From a bacterium (GTDB lineage: Bacteria; UBP15; UBA6099; JAJRTR01): a stretch of 6,145 bases of DNA. Numbering within the stretch: the first letter of the stretch is position 1; every line of letters begins with the position of its first letter. Shown here piece after piece: positions 1 to 5,796 of this stretch. Under the pieces are notes generated by a model, which had not been told where the DNA came from, did not search any database, and saw nothing but the letters and a program-made list of their open reading frames with translations. The DNA lies in contig JAJRTR010000203.1 in NCBI GenBank assembly GCA_024278215.1, forward strand, positions 1 to 6,145, in the 5' to 3' direction. Both the position numbers and the translations under genes were made by a program.

Positions 1-2
1 TA

Positions 3-3000
3 GTTTTCTCCGCGTCGGCGAGCAACGTATCCTACGGCGGATACAGCGCTGGAGCTCTGGAGACATCGGGAACGTATGGCGACGGCCTTCTCGAATTGAA
101 CACAATAGAGTTGAAAAGCGGCGGCGGCTCGGCAAGGGGGCTGGGAAAAGTCATCATAGGCACCGGCGGTTTCGAGAGATACGAGTTTGCCGGAGAACTC
201 GATAGATTTTCAGCAGCCGACATCATAGAAATGGCGGGTCTTGAAAATACGCAGGGGATCGACGGAGCGGTGTCCGGCTATATTTCAGTATTCACGGGTG
301 AGGACGGGTCGCCGACAGTTGTAGGCTCGCTGCGGGCGGTCGATATCGAAGGAACGGCGCTGGACGGTTGCAGCGCTATCGCCGGTTTCAATTACACGGG
401 CAACACCCTGAATATCGAGAATTTCGTAATGAGCGGCACGAATAAAGATGTGGTAGCACGCGGCACAATCGACGAAGGAGGCCGGATGGACATAGCAATC
501 GACGGCGGCCTCGCTCCTGTGAAAACCCTGCTCACGCTCGCCGGCAGAAGCGATCTGGAGGCTTCGGGCACTATCCGCTTCAACGGCGAGATTTCAGGCA
601 AAGTTTCCGACCCCGTTCTTACGGCAACTTTCGAAAGTGACGCCGTGCAGGTAAGTTCATTTGCGGCGGACCGTGTGGCGGGTGAACTCTCCTACGCGTC
701 GAACAGGCTGACGCTCGAGGACATCTCGCTGTTCAACGGCAGCGACCGCCACGAACTCGCGGGCAATATCGATTTTGAAAAGCGGACACTCGCCATGTCC
801 GTCAACATGGACGACTCTTCCATCAAAAACATGTCGCAGCTTGTGTGTGACGCATTGCGGCTCGATGTCGAGCTGCCCGAAGACCTCGACGGCCGGTTCG
901 ACGCGCAATTGCTTGTCACAGGTTCTTTTGACAAGCCGCTCGCCGCTCTTTCGCTCGAAGCCCGCGACATTACCGCCTTCGGCGAGAATATCGATTCCGT
1001 TTCGGCGTTCATAGATTATTCCGATATCGTAAGCATACGTGAAGGAACAGTGATAAAGGCCGCGAGCACAACTATCGCCGTGTCGGGAAGCGCAGGTCCC
1101 GACGGGCTCGATATCCGGATAAATGCGCCGGGCATCAGAATGGAAAACATCAGGCGCCTCGAACCTTACCGGCTTGCCGGTTTGCTGGATGTGAACATAT
1201 TAATAAGTGGAACACCCGATTCGCCGGAGATAGACGCCGGGGCGTCATCGGGGCGGTTGACGTTTCGCGACACAGCCTTCGTCCTCGAGGAAACCCGCGT
1301 CAATTATAAAGAAGAGTTCCTGACGGCGAAAAGAATACCGATAACCCGCGGCGACGAAAAATATATATTAAGATTCGTATACGACATGGCGGCCTCGAGT
1401 GTCGACATAGCGGGACAACTCGAACACGCCGCGATGAAAACATTCGCCGGTTTTCTCCCGTATAAAATCCCCGAGGGCACAGGCGGCGTTCTTGACGGCA
1501 GGTTCAGACTCTACTACATTGCCGACGAGATGTCGGGCGCGGTGATAATGAACGGAAAAGACCTTTCCATAGGTACATACCCGGTCAGCAAGCTCGCCCT
1601 GGACGGTTCGTTCAACGGCAACATTCTGACGATAAACAACTTCGAGGCTCTGAACGATGTGTCAACAGTCACGGCGGACGGAACCCTGGACCTGCGCGAG
1701 AAATCCGCGGTGAAGATGAATATAAACGCAAGCGGCATTGAGCTGTCGAGGCTGAGCGAGATGGGGCTGGTCGGGGCGCAGATTGATGGTTTCGCCGACA
1801 TTGTCATCGAGATGATCACGGAGAACGGCGAGCAGCTGACACTCGGCTCTTTCGATGCCTACGACCCCACTTTCGCAGGTATCGCTTTCGACCGCGGCAG
1901 GGGACGCTTCGAATATAACGGCAACATATTAAAACTCATCGATCTTCAGTTCCTGTCCGGCGGAGACCGTATTTCAGTATCGGCGGACATACCCGTAACG
2001 GACGATGCCAAAGATAGTTTCCGGATCGTGCCGTCCGGGAAAAATGTCGATGTTTCGATCATCAATCCGCTGCTGGACAGGATCGGCCTGGAGCTTACCG
2101 GCAAAGTCGACCTGGACAATATAGTTATCGGCGGCAGCTTCGACCGGCCCCGATTCAGCGGGGAAATCAGCCTCAGCAACGGGACGGCCGTATACGAGAA
2201 ACTCGAGCAGCCTGTCAAGCAGTTGAGCGGAAAAGCAGTGTTCGACGGCGACAGGCTGCTGCTCGACAACCTGTCGGGAACAGTGTCCGGCAAAAAAGCG
2301 GATGTCGCAGGCGAGATCATACTTGACGGTTTCGTGGTCGATTCCTTCAATTTCCAGCTCTCGGATATTGATAATGTACAACTCACTTACGGAGGCATGT
2401 TCGACGGAAGGATCGACTTCAAGAACGTCGGCATAAAGGGAACAGGCAGCAGCGTCAGCTTCTACAACCCCGCGACAGGGGCGATATCCGTCAACTTCCA
2501 CAACGGCACATTTACAATCCCGCAGTTAACAGACGAGCCGGAAGAAAAAAAAGCTGAATCCGCCGGCGGGCCGCCCGTGTTGCTGTTCGGCGACAAAGGA
2601 ATCATTGCCAGGGTCGGCGACGGGCTCACCGTCCGCACCGGCACAAACAACCTGAGTCTCTCGCCACACGGAGAGTTGCAACTCACCGGTAGCCTCGCCG
2701 CACCGCAGGTCAGCGGCTGGCTGGTCAGCACACGGGGCTATGTCCGCGCGTTCGCAAATACTTTCAAGATGATCGACGACACATACATCGGTTTCTATAC
2801 ACTGCCCGATGTCGGCGTGATCCCGATTTTCTATGCGATAGCACGCACACGCGCAGGCGGCTCGGAAATCACAATGGAAATCTCCGGCCCGATGGTAGAC
2901 CTCAATCTTGTGCCGGCATATCGCGAAATATGCGGCGACTCGAGCGAACTCGGCGGCGCGACCGGTATCGGCGTGCCCACAATGGCGCTCGGTCCGGCAG

Positions 3001-3443
3001 GCGAAATGACTGTTCCGATATGCCCGCGTGTGAATTTCACCGCCTACGCGGAAAACGACCCGGCCGCCACTCCGCTCTCCGAACAGGAGATCATGCAGAA
3101 ACTCACGCACACCGACGCACTCATCGAACGCAACCGGGAAATAAGCAGATCGCTGGGCACCGAAGCGCTCGACATCTTCTCACCTTATGTCGGAAATATC
3201 GTGGAAACAAAAGCTGATCTGGAAAATTTTGCAATAAACCTTGACCCCAACAAGGATTTACTGGTAGAATTGGAAAAGCGGGTATTTGATAAATTTTATA
3301 TCAAATACAATAGAAGATTCTCGCAGAAGGTCGAAGAAGACCTCGAAGTGAGATACAAGTTTCAAAACAGAAGCTTCTTAAAATGGGGGATAGATCAGGA
3401 TAGCCAGTCTGACTATCAGGTGGAATACAGGCTCCGGTTCTAA
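3..3443 (+). CDS. tamB: TamB-like translocation/assembly protein (DUF490 family), 5' end outside window
   Basis: The frame is open from the left edge at position 3 to TAA at 3441-3443, giving 1146 visible residues. The true start lies upstream; the TTG at 96 is internal. The protein is almost wholly predicted beta-strand, with recurring modules in which a Gly-x-x-Asp strand is followed by a G-[ST]-x3-P turn (visible residues about 295-313, 394-408, 697-718 and 889-903). The C-terminal third matches the TamB/DUF490 domain: a G-x-L-x-L-T-G-S-L-x-x-P-x-V-S-G strand pair, LSEQEIMQKL at 1025-1034, an amphipathic segment with SLGTEALDIF, and final strands ending in EYRLRF. Known TamB proteins are anchored in the inner membrane, span the periplasm as a hydrophobic beta groove and serve outer-membrane protein assembly or lipid transport. 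The N-terminal anchor is not visible here. A charged linker (PEEKKAES, encoded through an A8 run at 2545-2552) interrupts the C-terminal part. The family call is firm; the precise cargo is unknown. Confidence 0.9.
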   Translation, partial: VFSASASNVSYGGYSAGALETSGTYGDGLLELNTIELKSGGGSARGLGKVIIGTGGFERYEFAGELDRFSAADIIEMAGLENTQGIDGAVSGYISVFTGEDGSPTVVGSLRAVDIEGTALDGCSAIAGFNYTGNTLNIENFVMSGTNKDVVARGTIDEGGRMDIAIDGGLAPVKTLLTLAGRSDLEASGTIRFNGEISGKVSDPVLTATFESDAVQVSSFAADRVAGELSYASNRLTLEDISLFNGSDRHELAGNIDFEKRTLAMSVNMDDSSIKNMSQLVCDALRLDVELPEDLDGRFDAQLLVTGSFDKPLAALSLEARDITAFGENIDSVSAFIDYSDIVSIREGTVIKAASTTIAVSGSAGPDGLDIRINAPGIRMENIRRLEPYRLAGLLDVNILISGTPDSPEIDAGASSGRLTFRDTAFVLEETRVNYKEEFLTAKRIPITRGDEKYILRFVYDMAASSVDIAGQLEHAAMKTFAGFLPYKIPEGTGGVLDGRFRLYYIADEMSGAVIMNGKDLSIGTYPVSKLALDGSFNGNILTINNFEALNDVSTVTADGTLDLREKSAVKMNINASGIELSRLSEMGLVGAQIDGFADIVIEMITENGEQLTLGSFDAYDPTFAGIAFDRGRGRFEYNGNILKLIDLQFLSGGDRISVSADIPVTDDAKDSFRIVPSGKNVDVSIINPLLDRIGLELTGKVDLDNIVIGGSFDRPRFSGEISLSNGTAVYEKLEQPVKQLSGKAVFDGDRLLLDNLSGTVSGKKADVAGEIILDGFVVDSFNFQLSDIDNVQLTYGGMFDGRIDFKNVGIKGTGSSVSFYNPATGAISVNFHNGTFTIPQLTDEPEEKKAESAGGPPVLLFGDKGIIARVGDGLTVRTGTNNLSLSPHGELQLTGSLAAPQVSGWLVSTRGYVRAFANTFKMIDDTYIGFYTLPDVGVIPIFYAIARTRAGGSEITMEISGPMVDLNLVPAYREICGDSSELGGATGIGVPTMALGPAGEMTVPICPRVNFTAYAENDPAATPLSEQEIMQKLTHTDALIERNREISRSLGTEALDIFSPYVGNIVETKADLENFAINLDPNKDLLVELEKRVFDKFYIKYNRRFSQKVEEDLEVRYKFQNRSFLKWGIDQDSQSDYQVEYRLRF

Positions 3444-3448
3444 CCGGA
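3435..3448. repeat. Short palindrome over the tamB stop codon
   Basis: CCGGTT-CT-AACCGG is a perfect 6-bp inverted repeat covering the last tamB codons and the TAA, just before the sigma-factor ATG at 3454. As RNA it can form at most a 5-bp stem with a 4-base loop. It might tune translational coupling between the two genes. There is no T-tract, so it is not a terminator. Confidence 0.4.
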
Positions 3449-3453
3449 CAAAT

Positions 3454-4104
3454 ATGATAGAAGCTTACATGAACGAACTCTCCAAGGTTCGGGTCTTTAC
3501 ACCAGATGAAGAGGCCGAGTGTTGGAGGCGGTACAAGTACGACGATGATGTCGAGGCGCGTGCGCGCGTCATCGAAGCATATCAACCCCTCGTATACAAA
3601 ATCGTCAAGAACATCAAAGCCGGTAATGAGGTTATGCTTGACCTTATTCAGGAGGGCACTGTCGGACTTATTGAAGCTGTCGAGCGTTTCGACCCCGGCA
3701 AAAACATCAAGTTCACGACTTATGCTCCCTTCCGCATCAGGGGCCGCATCATCAACTATCTCGAGCGCAACAGAAAGAACCCGAGCATCACCATGGACCA
3801 CAGCACACAGGCGATGCAGGATATTCTCGGCATGGCCAGTCTGTTCGACGATCCTACCGACACAAAGAAAAACGTCGAGAAAATCGCCGAAGACGACATG
3901 CTCCTCGGCATTGTGCTCAAAAGCATGTCGCGCCTGTCCGATAAAGAACGCGCTGTCGTAACGGGAATCTACATCCACGACAAAAAAGCGACAGACCTCG
4001 CTAAAGAACTCGGCATCAGCAACTCATACCTCAGCAGGCTCCAGAAAAAAGGCGTGCGACGCCTGCGAGGTATGCTATCGAGACTCATGAAGGAAATGAA
4101 ATAA
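3454..4104 (+). CDS. Sigma-70 family RNA polymerase sigma factor, FliA/WhiG-like, short
   Basis: This 216-residue protein would direct RNA polymerase to an alternative promoter set. Residues 1-30 resemble region 1.2 (YMNELSKVRVFTPDEEAE). Region 2 covers about 40-107: core-binding LVYKIVKNI, then DLIQEGTVGLIEAVERFDP (63-81), then the -10-recognition/melting stretch FTTYAPFRIRGRIINYLERN (87-106). The YAxxRIRGxI form is closer to FliA/WhiG than to RpoD. Residues about 108-150 carry no recognisable region 3. Region 4 runs from about 158 to 208 (LSDKERAVV, then a helix-turn-helix in LAKELGISNSYLSRLQKKG). The length is near FliA (about 240) minus part of region 3. The ATG lies 10 bases after the tamB stop with no good Shine-Dalgarno, so re-initiation by coupled ribosomes is likely. 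ATG 3469 is an alternative start. The family is certain; the regulon is unknown, and no flagellar gene is visible. Confidence 0.92.
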   Translation: MIEAYMNELSKVRVFTPDEEAECWRRYKYDDDVEARARVIEAYQPLVYKIVKNIKAGNEVMLDLIQEGTVGLIEAVERFDPGKNIKFTTYAPFRIRGRIINYLERNRKNPSITMDHSTQAMQDILGMASLFDDPTDTKKNVEKIAEDDMLLGIVLKSMSRLSDKERAVVTGIYIHDKKATDLAKELGISNSYLSRLQKKGVRRLRGMLSRLMKEMK

Positions 4105-4153
4105 GCAGCAATAAAAGGACTTTTTTATCAATTCACATAAAGGAGAAACACGC

Positions 4154-4210
4154 ATAAAAATACTATACTCGAATAACAGGAATATGATGTTTCAAGAACC
4201 TGTTCCTTAA
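4154..4210 (+). other. Orphan Shine-Dalgarno followed by a short frame lacking ATG at the expected site
   Basis: AAAGGAG at 4139-4145 is a near-ideal ribosome binding site. Eight bases later lies ATA, not ATG, opening a frame that reads IKILYSNNRNMMFQEPVP and stops at TAA 4208-4210. The reading resembles the start of an ordinary protein with its initiation codon mutated, so it may be a gene remnant. In-frame ATGs exist only at 4184 and 4187, too far from the site. Rare AUA initiation or chance are the alternatives. Confidence 0.25.
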
Positions 4211-4302
4211 AACCTCATCTGCCGGATATTTCGAAGAAAAATTTCGTAACAGGCGGAAAAACGCAGATAATCGCAGGTTTCGCAGTATATTATAAGGAGA
4301 AT

Positions 4303-4353
4303 ATGTATTTTATCCCGTATTATCAGTATACATTTCATTTTTCAACGGGATAA
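4303..4353 (+). CDS. Possible leader peptide, 16 codons, aromatic-rich
   Basis: ATG at 4303 follows AAGGAG (4294-4299) after only 3 bases, closer than ideal. It encodes MYFIPYYQYTFHFSTG and ends in TAA 4351-4353. Seven of 16 residues are Tyr or Phe. The frame almost coincides with a 9-bp inverted repeat whose second arm contains the stop codon, so translation and folding would compete, as in attenuator leaders. The downstream gene is not an amino-acid biosynthesis gene, and AT-rich DNA produces TAT and TTT codons by composition alone. The call is therefore tentative. Confidence 0.25.
   Translation: MYFIPYYQYTFHFSTG
4310..4353. promoter_or_regulatory. 9-bp inverted repeat in the leader of the downstream gene
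   Basis: TTATCCCGT (4310-4318) and ACGGGATAA (4345-4353) are exact reverse complements separated by 26 bases. As RNA this is a stem-loop about 70 bases upstream of the ATG at 4425. As DNA it could be two half-sites for a dimeric or looping regulator. There is no T-tract after it, so it is not a standard terminator. Confidence 0.4.
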
Positions 4354-4414
4354 TATCTATAAAGCAGTAACTACTATTATTAGAGTCGACTAGAAAGCAA
4401 TTCTTTTCAGCGGC

Positions 4415-4420
4415 GGGGGA
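4415..4420 (+). promoter_or_regulatory. Ribosome binding site for the gene at 4425
   Basis: GGGGGA ends 4 bases before ATG 4425, an acceptable though tight spacing. The frame has an upstream stop at 4368-4370 and no other ATG in between, which fixes 4425 as the start. The A of GGGGGA also begins an out-of-frame ATGACATGA that overlaps the true start. Confidence 0.6.
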
Positions 4421-4424
4421 TGAC

Positions 4425-5291
4425 ATGAAGGACCACCACGTAGACGCAGATCAAGTCTGCAAGCACATCAAGTACACCGAACACTGGCTCGAAAAGGCCA
4501 ACAGGGATTTCGAGGAAAAGAACTTTGCCAATGGCGGCATAGTACTGAACATCGCCAGGGCGGAACTCACTGCTGCCTGGGAAGAGGCAATGCAATTGAA
4601 GGCCCAGGTCTTCACAGCGCTGCCCCGCAAAGCCAGGGCAAACTGGAAACCACTCACATCCGTGGGTGCGCTTGCCAGCGGTTTTCTCATCGCTTTCGTG
4701 ATGATGAAAGTCATGCCGGGCACTATTCCGGGCAACAACACGCAACCGGCAATGGAAACGACCCGTGTGGTCGCGCCCGCGCCGGCCGACCTCGAACAGG
4801 CTCGCTCAGCCACAATAGAAGAATCTGCGGCAGCAGTAGTGGCGGACCAGAAAGTAGAAAAAGAAGTTCAGGTGAAGACTTCAGAAACAGCCGGGGAAAC
4901 CGCACAGCCGGTAGCCCCGACAGCCGTTGAAAAAGCAATAGAAACGGCGGCTGTGGCGCCGGTTGTTGTCAAGCAACCGGCCCCTGCCGTACGCCGTTCC
5001 GACCCCCAACCCCGCACAGCCCAGGCCCCGGCAGCGAAGAAACACATCGCCGCCTTTGCCGCCCCCACGCAACAGACCGAACATGCCGAAACGGAAACGC
5101 AAGCGAAACAGCAAGCCGTTTCCGTCATGCCGGTTGTCAAACGTGCGCCTCTGCCCTATTCGCCCATCGCGGGGCAGTCCACCGCATTCAGGACACACAA
5201 TCAGACCGCGGAGAAAAAAGAGAACAAAGAACTCGGCCAGGCCGAAGTAATCGACCTCTACCGCACTGCCGCCCAGGCCCTCGAAATGTAA
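4425..5291 (+). CDS. Single-pass membrane protein of unknown function with Ala/Pro-rich linker
   Basis: I do not recognise this 288-residue protein. Residues 1-76 are predicted helical, with a His/Cys-rich start (H4, H5, C12, H14, H20) and a pair of helices about 18-60 of TPR-like character (EHWLEKANRDFEEKN, then IARAELTAAWEEAM). A basic stretch (PRKARANWK, 67-75) precedes one membrane segment (about 77-97, ASGFLIAFVMMKVM). This places the N-terminus in the cytoplasm and the rest in the periplasm. Residues about 100-262 are low-complexity Ala/Pro/Val/Glu/Lys, as in periplasm-spanning linkers. The last 20 or so residues (AEVIDLYRTAAQALEM) look like a short amphipathic helix. It sits 320 bases after a sigma-factor gene, so a membrane-anchored regulator or anti-sigma partner is possible. 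However, the zinc anti-sigma motif HxxxCxxC is absent. An envelope tether or scaffold is equally possible. Confidence 0.8.
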   Translation: MKDHHVDADQVCKHIKYTEHWLEKANRDFEEKNFANGGIVLNIARAELTAAWEEAMQLKAQVFTALPRKARANWKPLTSVGALASGFLIAFVMMKVMPGTIPGNNTQPAMETTRVVAPAPADLEQARSATIEESAAAVVADQKVEKEVQVKTSETAGETAQPVAPTAVEKAIETAAVAPVVVKQPAPAVRRSDPQPRTAQAPAAKKHIAAFAAPTQQTEHAETETQAKQQAVSVMPVVKRAPLPYSPIAGQSTAFRTHNQTAEKKENKELGQAEVIDLYRTAAQALEM

Positions 5292-5320
5292 CCATTCAAA
5301 AGCGCCGCTTCAGCATTTTA

Positions 5321-5350
5321 AAAGAGTTTCTCTTTGTTTCCATTTTTCTG
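5321..5350 (+). terminator. Weak candidate terminator after the membrane protein gene
   Basis: AAAGAG (5321-5326), loop TTT, CTCTTT (5330-5335) form a perfect 6-bp hairpin 30 bases after the stop codon, followed by a T-rich tail (GTTTCCATTTTT). The position is right, but the stem is A/T-heavy and the T-tract is interrupted, so termination would be leaky. Confidence 0.4.
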
Positions 5351-5432
5351 ATTCCTCTGTAGTGTCGTGTCAACAAAGAAAAGACGTAACTGTTCACGGG
5401 GGAGCATTGAAAATAATACTTTAAACACCTGT

Positions 5433-5460
5433 AGATACTTCGCTTCGCTCAGAATGACAA
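5433..5460. repeat. REP-like dispersed repeat unit
   Basis: GATACTTCGCTTCGCTCAG followed by AATGACAA closely resembles the TTCTGAGCGAAGCGAAGAAT-type palindromic repeat seen between genes in many unrelated bacterial genomes. When wrongly translated it yields peptides such as CHSERSE or LSEAK. Both readings appear on the minus strand here, which is why short frames there should not be called genes. This copy is imperfect (ATACT against AGAAT at the ends). Confidence 0.6.
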
Positions 5461-5476
5461 ACCACGGATTTTGAGT

Positions 5477-5492
5477 ATAACGGCGATAACAG
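5477..5492 (+). repeat. Direct repeat, copy 1 (ATAACGGCGATAACAG)
   Basis: It matches copy 2 at 5788-5803 (ATAACAACGATAACAG) in 14 of 16 positions. Copy 1 directly abuts the left arm of the 5492-5579 inverted repeat. Copy 2 lies just outside the right end of the MITE-like element. The two may be remnants of one duplicated flanking sequence. Confidence 0.35.
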
Positions 5493-5579
5493 AAAATCCT
5501 GGAATGCAAAAACGTCAGTTTTGCGAAATGCGACTTCTTCACAGTTGCAACGACACAGTCGTTGCATTCCAGGAATTTC
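5492..5579. repeat. 88-bp element with 18-bp inverted ends and a nested hairpin
   Basis: Arms 5492-5509 (GAAAATCCTGGAATGCAA) and 5562-5579 (TTGCATTCCAGGAATTTC) pair at 17 of 18 positions; the mismatch is 5496/5575. A second, perfect hairpin lies inside: TGCAACGAC (5546-5554), loop ACA, GTCGTTGCA (5558-5566). It shares 5562-5566 with the right arm, so the two folds exclude each other. CAG(A) flanks both sides (5490-5493 and 5579-5582), a possible 3-4 bp target duplication, though this short a match can be chance. It is best read as a small mobile palindromic element or a structured RNA. Confidence 0.6.
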
Positions 5580-5585
5580 AGATGT

Positions 5586-5600
5586 ACTGTTGCGAACAGT
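5586..5600. repeat. Small perfect hairpin
   Basis: ACTGTT (5586-5591), loop GCG, AACAGT (5595-5600). It overlaps the right arm of the GTAACTGTTC/GAACAGTTAC inverted repeat and lies between the nested inverted repeat and the MITE-like element. Confidence 0.4.
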
Positions 5601-5636
5601 TACTTGTGAACGGATACGAAAAGACGTAAGATGGTT

Positions 5637-5778
5637 GATTCGCGTGTAATAAGTCGAAGATGACAAATGTCAACCAACAATGATCGACTATAACGAACGT
5701 GTGTTCAGCATTTCAAAGCATCTTGACCGACTTTGACAAAAAACGTTGTTTTTGAAAATGACTTATTACACACGAATC
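5637..5778. mobile_element. MITE-like element, 142 bp, with 19-bp terminal inverted repeats and 6-bp target duplication
   Basis: The left end GATTCGCGTGTAATAAGTC (5637-5655) and right end GACTTATTACACACGAATC (5760-5778) are inverted repeats with one mismatch (C5643 against A5772). The element is flanked on both sides by exactly ATGGTT (5631-5636 and 5779-5784), as expected for a target-site duplication. The 104-base interior has no gene, so any movement would rely on a transposase encoded elsewhere. It contains smaller palindromes (TGACA/TGTCA at 5661-5672; AAAAAC/GTTTTT at 5739-5753) and a LexA-like site. The transposase family cannot be named from these ends alone. Confidence 0.7.
5694..5707. 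promoter_or_regulatory. LexA-like palindrome inside the MITE-like element
   Basis: CGAACGTGTGTTCA matches 13 of 14 positions of the Gram-positive-type SOS box CGAACRNRYGTTYC. No gene start is nearby, and the LexA type of this organism is unknown. The match may be incidental to the palindrome-rich interior. Confidence 0.2.
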
Positions 5779-5796
5779 ATGGTTAGCATAACAACG

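Larger units (their letters stand above)
4105..4424. other. AT-rich intergenic leader between the sigma factor and the membrane protein gene
   Basis: These 320 bases hold no gene of ordinary size. Contents, left to right: a weak all-A/T inverted repeat (ATAAAA/TTTTAT, 4111-4128); an orphan AAAGGAG (4139-4145); three CGCAG copies starting at 4262, 4272 and 4281, about one helical turn apart; AAGGAG followed by a 16-codon mini-ORF (4294-4353); and a 9-bp inverted repeat (4310-4353). No convincing -35/-10 pair was found, although the region is long enough to hold the promoter and 5' untranslated leader of the gene at 4425. Confidence 0.5.
5378..5629. repeat. 12-bp direct repeat pair GAAAAGACGTAA enclosing an inverted repeat
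   Basis: GAAAAGACGTAA occurs exactly at 5378-5389 and 5618-5629, 240 bases apart. Between and overlapping them, GTAACTGTTC (5386-5395) and GAACAGTTAC (5594-5603) form a 10-bp inverted repeat (12 of 14 when extended). GTTCAC (5392-5397) pairs with GTGAAC (5606-5611). The arrangement could mark the borders of an older composite insertion that includes the REP-like unit and the inverted repeat at 5492-5579. It could also be several units of one repeat family in opposite orientations. Confidence 0.45.

Noticed and set aside
96-98. TTG as the start of the large TamB-like frame
   Set aside because: The frame is open to the left edge, so this is an internal codon of a gene that begins outside the window.
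2545-2552. A8 run in tamB as a programmed slippage site
   Set aside because: The frame is intact through it, it encodes a charged linker, and neither shifted frame gives an obvious product.
4111-4128. ATAAAA/TTTTAT hairpin just after the sigma-factor stop as a terminator
   Set aside because: The stem is all A/T with no GC pairs, too weak for intrinsic termination.
4425-4490. Zinc-binding anti-sigma motif at the start of the membrane protein
   Set aside because: His and Cys are present (H4, H5, C12, H14, H20) but not in the HxxxCxxC spacing.
5318-5666. Two minus-strand frames of 74 and 81 codons (starting at 5542 and 5666)
   Set aside because: They run through the REP-like unit and the palindromes and contain the typical false peptides (LSEAKYL, CHSERSE) of that repeat.
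5733-5738. TTGACA as a -35 box reading out of the MITE-like element
   Set aside because: No -10-like hexamer lies 16-18 bases downstream.
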